Positions 44,840 through 52,212 of a stretch of 64,000 nucleotides of DNA are shown piece after piece (position 1 is the stretch's first letter; every line of letters starts with the position of its first letter). Made by a program: the position numbers and the translations under genes. The DNA comes from JAXMDT01 sp046348685 (GTDB taxonomy: Bacteria; Pseudomonadota; Alphaproteobacteria; Rickettsiales; UBA998). The notes beneath the pieces are model-generated. The model searched no databases, had not been told where the DNA came from, and was given only the letters and a program-made list of their open reading frames with translations. The stretch spans positions 1 through 64,000 of the forward strand of contig JAXMDT010000008.1 of NCBI GenBank assembly GCA_046348685.1. The letters run 5' to 3'.

Positions 44840-45895
44840 ATGTCCGCGTTTCTTTCGATTTCTCTTTCAGCAATCATTGCCAACTGGCAGCTCCTGCAGG
44901 CGCGCCATAAGAAGAATCATTCGGCCGCGGTCGTGAAGGCCGATGCCTATGGGCTTGGGATGTTGCCGGTAGCACAGGCGCTTTATGAGGCGGGGTGCAA
45001 AACCTTCTTTGTCGCAACGCTGGAAGAGGGCATGGAACTTCGCAAGAAACTTCCTAATGTCCCCATTTATATTTTCCACGGCGTCGGCAGGAATGAGGAA
45101 AAAGAATTCCTCTCGCATCATCTGCGCCCGGTGCTGAATTCGCCGGAACAGATCGCGCGTTGGCAAGGAAAGGACATGCCCGCCGCCCTGCACATCGACA
45201 CGGGCATGAACCGGCTGGGGCTTTCCGAAACCGAGTTAAATGCCATCGATGTGCCTGCCGTTATTCGCGATTGCCGGATCGAACTGGTCATGAGCCATCT
45301 GGTTTCGGCTTCCGAACCAGATAACCCATTAAATAAAGAGCAGCGCCGGCGCTTCGATGCCGCGATCGCGCGTTTTCCGAATATTCCCGCCAGCCTCGCC
45401 AATTCATCCGGGCATTTTCTGAGCGAGGATTTTCATTATGACCTCGGGCGACCCGGATGCTCGCTTTATGGCATTACGCCGAACAGCTCACTGCCAAACC
45501 CGATGATGCAGGTGGCGACGCTGTCTGCGCCGATTATCCAGATACGTCACATCGACAAGGATGGTACCATTGGCTACAGCGCCACGGCGCCGGTTAAAAA
45601 AGGCATGCGCACGATCACGGTGGCAATGGGCTATGCGGATGGCATCCAGCGCCTTGCCAGCAATAAGCTGAGTGCCTGGCTCGGTGATTACGAATGCAGG
45701 ATGCTGGGGCGCGTTTCCATGGATATGACGTGTTACGATGTTTCCCATATTCCGCCGGCGGACCTGGAAAAAGCTGAATCTGTAACGCTCATCGACGCGC
45801 ATCAGACCGTGGATGATGTAGCGAAAATCTGCGATACGATCGGCTATGAGATTTTTACCCGGATGGGCAATCGGGTGCGAAGGCTGTACTCATAA
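44840..45895 (+). CDS. alr: Alanine racemase
   Basis: 351 residues from the ATG at 44840. PLP lysine in HSAAVVKADAYGLG; LHIDTGMNRLGL; catalytic Tyr and downstream region in GTIGYSATAPVKKGMRTITVAMGYADG; RVSMDMTCYDVSHIP. Makes D-alanine for peptidoglycan. An upstream ATG at 44804 would add 12 unlikely residues. Confidence 0.95.
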   Translation: MSAFLSISLSAIIANWQLLQARHKKNHSAAVVKADAYGLGMLPVAQALYEAGCKTFFVATLEEGMELRKKLPNVPIYIFHGVGRNEEKEFLSHHLRPVLNSPEQIARWQGKDMPAALHIDTGMNRLGLSETELNAIDVPAVIRDCRIELVMSHLVSASEPDNPLNKEQRRRFDAAIARFPNIPASLANSSGHFLSEDFHYDLGRPGCSLYGITPNSSLPNPMMQVATLSAPIIQIRHIDKDGTIGYSATAPVKKGMRTITVAMGYADGIQRLASNKLSAWLGDYECRMLGRVSMDMTCYDVSHIPPADLEKAESVTLIDAHQTVDDVAKICDTIGYEIFTRMGNRVRRLYS

Positions 45896-45896
45896 A

Positions 45897-45952
45897 TGTC
45901 ACCCCGCTCCTGATACGAGGTCAAATGATCCCGCAATAAATGGGGGATGACA
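45897..45952. repeat. Palindromic intergenic repeat (TGTCACCCCGC...GGGGATGACA)
   Basis: Starts TGTCACCCCGCTCC and ends ATCCCGCAATAAATGGGGGATGACA directly after the alr stop. Two partial palindromes in tandem, same family as the copies around the GIY-YIG gene. Confidence 0.6.
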
Positions 45953-45996
45953 ATAAATCTGGAATTTTACATTTACCCTGCTAAAACCGGATTTCT

Positions 45997-46773
45997 ATGA
46001 TCAATCCGCTGCAACCCGTTGGAAGCGCATTCCTTTTATTTCTGTCTGCCGTAGGGCGCGTCAGCCTGTTTACGGCAAACGGCATCCGCGCCATGTTCAC
46101 GCCGCCCTGGTATGGCCGCCAGATTATCCGCCAGATGATCGAAATCGGTTATTATTCGCTGCCCGTGGTCGGCCTGACCGCTATTTTCACCGGCGCGGTG
46201 CTGGCGCTGCAGAGCTATACCGGTTTTTCGCGCTTCTCCGCCGAAAGCGCCATCCCGACCGTTGTCGTGCTTTCGATTACGCGTGAGCTGGGTCCGGTGC
46301 TGGCTGGCCTGATGGTCGCCGGCCGCATTGGTGCTGCCATCGCCGCCGAGATCGGCACCATGCGCGTGACCGAACAGATCGATGCGTTGACGACGCTTTC
46401 CACGAATCCGTTTCGCTATCTCGTTTTCCCGCGCCTGATTGCGGGGCTCCTGATGCTGCCGCTGCTGGTGGTAGTCGCCGATGTGATCGGCGTGATGGGC
46501 GGTTACATCGTAAGTATCGGCAAGCTCGGATTTTCCCCCGCGCCGTACCTCAACAACACGTTTGAGTATCTGGAAGCCAAAGACGTGATTTCCGGCCTGA
46601 CCAAAGCGGGCGCTTTTGGATTTATCGTGGCGCTGATGGGGTGCTATCATGGCTATCACTCCAAAGGCGGTGCGCAAGGCGTCGGTGCGGCGACGACGAA
46701 CGCGGTGGTCTCCGCCTCCATCCTGATCCTGCTCTGCAACTACTTCATCACGGAGATGTTTTTTGCATCCTAA
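45997..46773 (+). CDS. mlaE: Mla phospholipid transporter permease MlaE
   Basis: 258 residues with five or six membrane helices and the MlaE/TTG2B core: GLTAIFTGAVLALQSYTGFSRF, VVLSITRELGPVLAGLMVAGR, GAAIAAEIGTMRVTEQIDAL, LMGCYHGYHSKGGAQGVGAATTNAVV. Works with MlaF, MlaD and MlaB to move phospholipid between membranes. Normally adjacent to mlaF; here 352 bases with a GIY-YIG gene intervene. Confidence 0.95.
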   Translation: MINPLQPVGSAFLLFLSAVGRVSLFTANGIRAMFTPPWYGRQIIRQMIEIGYYSLPVVGLTAIFTGAVLALQSYTGFSRFSAESAIPTVVVLSITRELGPVLAGLMVAGRIGAAIAAEIGTMRVTEQIDALTTLSTNPFRYLVFPRLIAGLLMLPLLVVVADVIGVMGGYIVSIGKLGFSPAPYLNNTFEYLEAKDVISGLTKAGAFGFIVALMGCYHGYHSKGGAQGVGAATTNAVVSASILILLCNYFITEMFFAS

Positions 46774-46778
46774 TTCCA

Positions 46779-47133
46779 TTGTCATCCCGCACATGATGCG
46801 GGATCAAGAAACATATGAAAGAGTATTTTGTATATATTATGGCGCATGAACCACATGGCGTCATTTATATTGGGGTAACGAATGATCTCATTCGTCGTGC
46901 CTATGAGCATAAGCACGGACTAGCGGATGGTTTTACAAAAAAATATAATATTAAAATGCTTGTTTATTATGAGATGACAGAAAATATTGAGGCCTCCATT
47001 CGTCGGGAAAAGTTATTAAAGCGTTGGAAGCGGCAATGGAAAGAGCAGCTTATTGCTAAATCCAATCCAGAGTGGAAAGATTTATACAGCGAAGTGTGCG
47101 GTGTTGATCCCGCATTAAATGCGGGATGACAAT
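46779..47133 (+). mobile_element. GIY-YIG unit bounded by inverted palindromic repeats
   Basis: Left end 46779-46807 (ATTGTCATCCCGCACATGATGCGGGATCAA) and right end 47103-47133 are inverted copies: reading the right end from outside gives ATTGTCATCCCGCATTTAATGCGGGATCAAC, differing at only two or three bases. Each end is itself a palindrome of CCCGCA/TGCGGG. The unit holds a single gene and lies exactly between mlaE and mlaF. No target duplication is evident by eye. The mobile nature is inferred. Confidence 0.55.
46815..47129 (+). CDS. GIY-YIG nuclease superfamily single-domain protein
   Basis: 104 residues. YFVYIMAHEPHGVIYIGVTN carries the GIY-YIG strands, with LIRRAYEHKHG supplying the catalytic Arg and following helix. 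ASIRREKLLKRWKRQWK has the conserved Glu-nearby and basic helix of the URI/YhbQ-like group. The last eight residues (VDPALNAG) are translated from the right-hand palindrome, so the ORF ends inside the repeat. The start lies 7 bases after the left repeat. AT-rich compared with mlaE and mlaF. Confidence 0.85.
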   Translation: MKEYFVYIMAHEPHGVIYIGVTNDLIRRAYEHKHGLADGFTKKYNIKMLVYYEMTENIEASIRREKLLKRWKRQWKEQLIAKSNPEWKDLYSEVCGVDPALNAG

Positions 47134-47134
47134 T

Positions 47135-47905
47135 ATGGGTAATAATACAAAGATCGAAGTCATCGATGTCTACAAATCCTTCGGGCCGAAGAAAGTGCTC
47201 GATGGCGTGTCGCTGACGGTGCCGAAAGGGGAATCACTAGTGGTGATCGGTGGCTCGGGAACCGGGAAATCCGTACTGCTAAAAAGCATCCTAGGGCTGC
47301 TGACGCCGGACAAAGGCACGATCAAGATCGATGGCGAGGAAACGCAGCGGCTCAGCACGCATGCTCGTGAAAAAATGATGCAGAAATTCGGCATGCTGTT
47401 TCAGGGCGGTGCGCTGTTCGATTCGCTGCTGGTTTGGGAAAATATCACTTTCGCTGTGAGACGGCGCGACAAGCTGGATAAAAAAGCGGCAATTGACCTT
47501 GCCGTACAGAAATTAAAAGCGGTGGGCATGGGCTCGGACGTGGCGTACCTAAGACCGGCGGAGCTTTCCGGAGGGATGCAAAAACGCGTCGCGCTCGCCC
47601 GCGCCATCGCCGGCAATCCGGAAATCATTTTCTTCGACGAGCCGACGACGGGGCTCGATCCTATCATGTCGGACGTGATCAACGATCTTATTATTCAGTG
47701 TACGCGTGAGTTGGGACTGACGACTGTTTCCATCACGCACGACATGATCAGCGCCAAGAAAATCGGCACGCGCATCGCGATGATCTATCAGGGCAAAATT
47801 ATCTGGGACGGTAAGCCGGAAAAAATCTACGAATCCGGCAATGAATATGTCGATCAGTTCGTGCATGGCCGCGCCACCGGGCCGATCACGGCTGGGGTGA
47901 GATAG
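47135..47905 (+). CDS. mlaF: Mla phospholipid transporter ATPase MlaF
   Basis: 256 residues from ATG 47135; ATG 47126 lies in the repeat and would add three. Walker A VVIGGSGTGKSVLLKSI, signature LSGGMQKRVALARAIAGNP, Walker B EIIFFDEPTTGLDP, and the MlaF-type FGMLFQGGALFDSLLVWENI after the Q-loop. Partner of mlaE. The upstream insertion probably removed the original RBS and start context, since the new ATG follows the palindrome directly. mlaD is not in the window. Confidence 0.93.
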   Translation: MGNNTKIEVIDVYKSFGPKKVLDGVSLTVPKGESLVVIGGSGTGKSVLLKSILGLLTPDKGTIKIDGEETQRLSTHAREKMMQKFGMLFQGGALFDSLLVWENITFAVRRRDKLDKKAAIDLAVQKLKAVGMGSDVAYLRPAELSGGMQKRVALARAIAGNPEIIFFDEPTTGLDPIMSDVINDLIIQCTRELGLTTVSITHDMISAKKIGTRIAMIYQGKIIWDGKPEKIYESGNEYVDQFVHGRATGPITAGVR

Positions 47906-48106
47906 TTACTCTACCTGCTTCCAAACATTTAAAGGTACGCCAAAATCTTCCAGTGCCTGCCTTTTTGCAATGTCCAGCGTATCCTGAAGGTAATCAAACG
48001 TATTTTTTTCACCTTCCCATACATACAGATAGTAACCCACATATTCATCATAATCGATGATAAAACGGAGTTTTTGGGGGTGGTAAATTTCAGCTTCCCA
48101 TTTCAT
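47906..48106 (-). CDS. Small protein downstream of toxin-like gene, candidate immunity protein
   Basis: 66 residues from the ATG at 48106, which follows the upstream stop by a single base (TAGTATG). MKWEAEIYHPQKLRFIIDYDEYVGYYLYVWEG and FDYLQDTLDIAKRQALEDFGVPLNVW resemble a small acidic family that I recall next to polymorphic toxins, but I cannot name it. Coupling and acidic composition support an immunity role. It converges on mlaF with no gap. Confidence 0.65.
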   Translation of the reverse strand: MKWEAEIYHPQKLRFIIDYDEYVGYYLYVWEGEKNTFDYLQDTLDIAKRQALEDFGVPLNVWKQVE

Positions 48107-48107
48107 A

Positions 48108-48677
48108 CTAGTCGTTCTCTTTAAAGTAATAGCGATGTTGTCTACCTGCATTTCTCCAATTACCAGAAGGAGTTTCTTTTTCAATTTGGAAGTGTGGTTT
48201 ATCTCCACTTGTGTTTTTAATATCAAAGCGAATCTTTCTATTTCCCCTAATAATAACAGTATCCCCATGCTTATTTCTAATAAATTTTCCTGGGCCACCT
48301 AAATATTCTTCGATTGCCTTGGCCGCGCGATTAATATTGCTCTCTACAATTGCGCCCCCGCTCCGCCCCAATAATGCGATGGAACGTAAGGCAACCAGCA
48401 TTTGGCCTGCGGAAAGTACGGTTAATGCCGATTCAATCGGATAAACGGGTTCTATGGGTGGATCATAAGGTGGCTTGGAAGTTGGCTTATGAACGCTTGG
48501 ATGACCGGTGTCTATCCATTGGCCACCATCAGGCTGGCCGCGTGGTACACGCTGTTGGTCCGGCTTATAACCAGCCTTTTCCAGTTGTTTTAGGTCATAC
48601 TCTAAAGCGCGTACTTGAAAAATCATTTCGTCAAGCAACGTGGCGTGGAAATATGCGATGGGTGATTTGGTTTGCAC
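48108..48677 (-). CDS. Small polymorphic-toxin-like protein
   Basis: 189 residues. RVPRGQPDGGQW (43-54) is a motif seen before toxin domains in phage- and secretion-linked proteins. A Pro-rich linker (58-80) and hydrophobic patch (84-105) precede a C-terminal domain with KIRFDIKNTSGDKPHFQIEKE and GNWRNAGRQHRYYF, containing His162, Glu166 and His181 as candidate catalytic residues. The layout (delivery-type motif, linker, C-terminal toxin, coupled downstream partner) fits a toxin/immunity pair. No signal peptide; possible T4SS cargo. Enzymatic activity unknown. Confidence 0.6.
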   Translation of the reverse strand: MQTKSPIAYFHATLLDEMIFQVRALEYDLKQLEKAGYKPDQQRVPRGQPDGGQWIDTGHPSVHKPTSKPPYDPPIEPVYPIESALTVLSAGQMLVALRSIALLGRSGGAIVESNINRAAKAIEEYLGGPGKFIRNKHGDTVIIRGNRKIRFDIKNTSGDKPHFQIEKETPSGNWRNAGRQHRYYFKEND

Positions 48678-48753
48678 AGGATAAAAGTGCTGGTAAAATC
48701 CCTTGCCCGGAAGAGAAAATCTCTAGCCCCCAAACCCTATTTCTTTTACAGTT

Positions 48754-48789
48754 CGGATTCCGGCTCACGCTATCGCTTGGCTGGAATGA
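48754..48789. repeat. Truncated palindromic repeat (GGATTCCGGCTCACGC...GGAATGACG)
   Basis: GGATTCCGGCTCACGCTATCGCTTGGCTGGAATGAC is one half plus end of the dispersed family, just before the radA start. Confidence 0.5.
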
Positions 48790-48798
48790 CGAATAAAC

Positions 48799-50175
48799 AT
48801 GGCAAAACCTCAGAAACAATATGTCTGTCAGTCCTGCGGCTCAGTGCATCACCGCTGGGAAGGCAGGTGCGATGCATGCGGCGAGTGGAACACCATTGTC
48901 GAGGAAACGGTTGCCGCCGCGCCGCCGAAAAGTCTGGGCAAGGGTAAGGGAGCGCACCTAATTCTGCGGCCGCTGGCGGAAACGGTGGCGGCTCCGCAGC
49001 GGCTTTCGACCGGCATCGAGGAACTGAACCGCGTGCTCGGCGGCGGGTTGGTGGAAGGATCGGCGATCCTGATCGGCGGCGATCCCGGTATCGGCAAATC
49101 GACGCTGCTGCTGCAGATGGCGGCGATCATGGCCGCGAAAGGCTCCAGCGCGATGTATATCTCCGGCGAGGAATCCGTGGAGCAGATTCAACTGCGCGCG
49201 ATGCGCCTCGGCGTGCAGCAATCGCCGCTCGGCCTTGCGTCGGCGACTTCCGTGCGCGATATCCTGACCACGCTGGAATCGGGCGATGCGCCGGATATTC
49301 TTATCATCGATTCCGTGCAGACACTCTACCTCGATACGATTGAATCCGCGCCGGGTACGGTGGCGCAGGTGAGGGCATCGGCGCATGAACTGATCCGCTA
49401 TGCGAAGAAACACGGCACGGCGCTGTTTCTCGTCGGCCATGTGACGAAGGATGGACAGATCGCCGGACCGCGCGTGCTGGAGCATATGGTCGATGCGGTG
49501 CTGTATTTCGAAGGCGAGCGCTCGCATCTCTACCGCATCCTGCGCAATGTCAAAAACCGTTTCGGCGCGACGGACGAAATCGGCGTCTTCGCGATGGGCG
49601 AGAAGGGGCTGGAAGAAGTCTCCAATCCATCGAGCCTGTTTTTGTCGGAGCGTCATCAGGCTGTTTCCGGTACGGCGGTGTTTGCGGGCATGGAAGGCAC
49701 GCGCCCCGTGCTGCTCGAAATCCAGGCGCTGGTGGCGCCGAGTTTTCTGGCGCAGCCACGCCGCGCCGTGGTCGGATGGGATTCGGCGCGCCTTTCCATG
49801 ACTCTCGCCGTGCTGGAAACGCGCGGTAATATCCGGCTTTCGGATAAAGAAGTGTATCTCAGTGTCGCGGGCGGATTCCGCGTCAATGAACCGGCGGCCG
49901 ACCTTGCGGCTGCGGCGGCCATCTTGTCTGCTGCGGCGAATGTGCCACTGCCGTCCAACGCCGTGTTTTTCGGCGAAATCGGTTTATCGGGGGAAATTCG
50001 CAACGCCTCGCGCCGTGAAGCGCGGCTGAAAGAGTCTGAAAAATTGGGATTTTCGCATGCCTATATCCCTGAATCCAAAACAAAAACCAGCGCCAAGCCA
50101 AAAGAATTAACACTTGGCATCACCCCGGTTTCTCATGTAGAACAGTTGGTGAAACTGGTAAAAAAACATGGTTGA
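48799..50175 (+). CDS. radA: DNA repair protein RadA
   Basis: 458 residues. N-terminal zinc finger CQSCGSVHHRWEGRCDACGEW, RecA-like Walker A LIGGDPGIGKSTLLLQMA, ILIIDSVQTL, RadA motif LRNVKNRFGATDEIGVFAM and C-terminal Lon-like domain (SDKEVYLSVAGGFRVNEPAADLAAAAAILSA). A branch-migration helicase in recombination. It overlaps cvpA by 8 bases. Confidence 0.96.
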   Translation: MAKPQKQYVCQSCGSVHHRWEGRCDACGEWNTIVEETVAAAPPKSLGKGKGAHLILRPLAETVAAPQRLSTGIEELNRVLGGGLVEGSAILIGGDPGIGKSTLLLQMAAIMAAKGSSAMYISGEESVEQIQLRAMRLGVQQSPLGLASATSVRDILTTLESGDAPDILIIDSVQTLYLDTIESAPGTVAQVRASAHELIRYAKKHGTALFLVGHVTKDGQIAGPRVLEHMVDAVLYFEGERSHLYRILRNVKNRFGATDEIGVFAMGEKGLEEVSNPSSLFLSERHQAVSGTAVFAGMEGTRPVLLEIQALVAPSFLAQPRRAVVGWDSARLSMTLAVLETRGNIRLSDKEVYLSVAGGFRVNEPAADLAAAAAILSAAANVPLPSNAVFFGEIGLSGEIRNASRREARLKESEKLGFSHAYIPESKTKTSAKPKELTLGITPVSHVEQLVKLVKKHG

Positions 50176-50857
50176 TGCAAAACTGACGATTAACGTGTTT
50201 GACCTCATAGTCATCACGCTTTTATTCCTGTCCGCTCTGCTGTCGATGTATCGTGGTTTTATCCGCGAGGCGCTGTCGCTGGCCACCTGGATCGGGGCGT
50301 CGCTGATCACGCTTTACTCGGTGAAGCCGGTCGCCGAATTGCTGCTGCCGCACGTGAAGCAGCCTTTTGCCGCTACCGTGATCGCCGCACTCGGCACGTT
50401 CTTTTTTACGCTGCTTATTTTCTCGATCATCAGCTCGATCTTCGCGCGTTATGTAAAGGACGCCGGTGAAGTCGGCACGATCGACCATGCGCTCGGCACC
50501 GTGTTCGGCGTGGTGAAAGGCAGCCTCGTCATTGTGCTGGTCTTCCTGCTCTATTCGCAGGTGGTGAGCGAGGACGATTATCCGGAATGGCTGAAGACAG
50601 CCGCCAGTCGGCCCTATGTTGAGAAAGGCGCGAAAATGGTCGTCGCCGCCATGCCGCAGTACCTCGGCCAGACCGCCAAGCTGATGGATAAGGATTCACC
50701 GGCGCCGGATAAGCTTGACCTCGAAAACATCATGCCGGAAGAGAACAAAAATGAATCGCCGAGCTCAGATAACTCCAACTACAGTGATACGGAAAAGGAA
50801 TTCCAGCGCATCCTGAAAATGTCCCCCGCCGCTGGCTCCGACCACCCAACCAATTAA
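50168..50857 (+). CDS. cvpA: CvpA family membrane protein
   Basis: 229 residues, four membrane helices in the first 170: VFDLIVITLLFLSALLSMYRGFIREALSL, ATWIGASLITLYSV, FAATVIAALGTFFFTLLIFSII, GVVKGSLVIVLVFLLY. Ends in a charged, Ser/Asn-rich cytoplasmic tail. CvpA is linked with envelope stress and, in E. coli, sits next to purF; here purF follows after one intervening gene. Confidence 0.88.
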   Translation: MVDAKLTINVFDLIVITLLFLSALLSMYRGFIREALSLATWIGASLITLYSVKPVAELLLPHVKQPFAATVIAALGTFFFTLLIFSIISSIFARYVKDAGEVGTIDHALGTVFGVVKGSLVIVLVFLLYSQVVSEDDYPEWLKTAASRPYVEKGAKMVVAAMPQYLGQTAKLMDKDSPAPDKLDLENIMPEENKNESPSSDNSNYSDTEKEFQRILKMSPAAGSDHPTN

Positions 50858-50913
50858 TTTATATTAGCAATAGCTTTCATTAAACCGTTACATACGTGCG
50901 GTATGATGGAAGG

Positions 50914-52158
50914 ATGGCAGCCCCAACCCCAGAAGAAATTGAACGGCAACGAGCGATAAAAGAGGTTCGCCTACAAGCACGGGATTATATTCGTACGGCA
51001 GTAAAACATCTGGAGGAGGAACATTACGAAATCCGAATGGGTGGCGAGTTGTATTTTTTTCCTATCAATGAAAAAAGTGAGCCGCATACTCTTTCCGTCG
51101 ATGATCTGGATCAGGCAAAGTCTGCTCAAGGCGGGTCTCCCGTCAGATTTTCCCAATTGCGCCACTCCAAGCCGGTTTCAGGATCAGGAGCATCTCCTTA
51201 CGAATTAGCATCACATGTTTCGCCGCATGAAAATATAAAACGGTGGGATCCATTACACATAGCGCGCAACTTGGATGTGATTAAGCGTAATTTACCCGAC
51301 CTTGCTAAAAAATACGGCGCATCGGGTGTTACGTTTGAGGCAAAGCCTTATCCTGACCAGATTGATACCTGCGGCATGCATTTAAATATTAGCCTGTGGA
51401 AAGACGGCAAAAACCAATTTGCCTTAAGTAATCCAACGTATGTACGAAATAGCGATGCACCTCACCAGCACAGCGTATTGGAACGTTTTATCATACGTTC
51501 TTTACTTGAATTTCAGCACGAGGGCATGCTGGCTTTCGCGCCGCAGAAAACATCTTATGATCGATATAAGAATTTTGAAGGTTTTCTGAATAAAGACATT
51601 CATGAGCAGACTGCCGTGATGCAGGCTGCCTCGCCAAATAAGATTGCGGTTGATAATGATCGTCAGACCTTAGTAAGAATGAAAATATTGCGTAATTTGG
51701 AACGTAGCGGCGATCCTCATAGACCGTATAACGCCGTACCAGTTTCCCCTTCTATTAATGTTCACACGCAAAGCATTTCGGCACGGCAAGTGAGAACTTC
51801 TGAAAAGCGAGACGCGGATATACCTTCTGAAGAATGCCGTGTCGAAAATCGCTTAGCAGGATCAGATGCTGATCCTTATGTGGTTGTTGCCGTAACTATG
51901 GCAGCTATTGTACACGGCGTAGAGGAATATAATAAACATTTGAAAAATCCCAAAAAGTATCCAGAACCTAAAAAATACCGGCAGTTTGATATTCCCCAAA
52001 CGCATGAGCACGCTAAAAAAATATTTCAAAACAGTAGCTTGATAAAATATTGGCTTGCTCCACCGTTTATGCCGAATTTTTTTAGTGAAATCTTGGCCGC
52101 CTACGGTTCCGGCCAACCTCTGCCGCCACCGGAACGGGCGGTAGGGCGCAGCGCTTGA
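50914..52158 (+). CDS. Short glutamine synthetase-fold protein lacking the N-terminal beta-grasp domain
   Basis: 414 residues from ATG 50914; a GTG at 50896 would add six. The order of GS catalytic motifs is kept: GGELYFFPI (Glu45, as in EFYLF), SPYELASHVSP (Glu97), FEAKPYPDQIDTCGMHLNISLWKDGKN (His156), RFIIRSLLEFQHEGMLAFAPQKTSYDRY, IAVDNDRQTLVRM (Arg250) and RVENRLAGSDADPYVVVAV (Glu311, Arg313). The usual N-terminal domain (about 100 residues) is missing, and the stretch between the Arg250 and Glu311 motifs is enlarged. Looks like a glutamate-amine ligase. The exact substrate is unknown. It sits between cvpA and purF. Confidence 0.6.
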   Translation: MAAPTPEEIERQRAIKEVRLQARDYIRTAVKHLEEEHYEIRMGGELYFFPINEKSEPHTLSVDDLDQAKSAQGGSPVRFSQLRHSKPVSGSGASPYELASHVSPHENIKRWDPLHIARNLDVIKRNLPDLAKKYGASGVTFEAKPYPDQIDTCGMHLNISLWKDGKNQFALSNPTYVRNSDAPHQHSVLERFIIRSLLEFQHEGMLAFAPQKTSYDRYKNFEGFLNKDIHEQTAVMQAASPNKIAVDNDRQTLVRMKILRNLERSGDPHRPYNAVPVSPSINVHTQSISARQVRTSEKRDADIPSEECRVENRLAGSDADPYVVVAVTMAAIVHGVEEYNKHLKNPKKYPEPKKYRQFDIPQTHEHAKKIFQNSSLIKYWLAPPFMPNFFSEILAAYGSGQPLPPPERAVGRSA

Positions 52159-52212
52159 TCTTTAAATTCCCTGCTGGATTTCCCATATAAGTTAGCGTAC
52201 AAGGCGCGGGCG

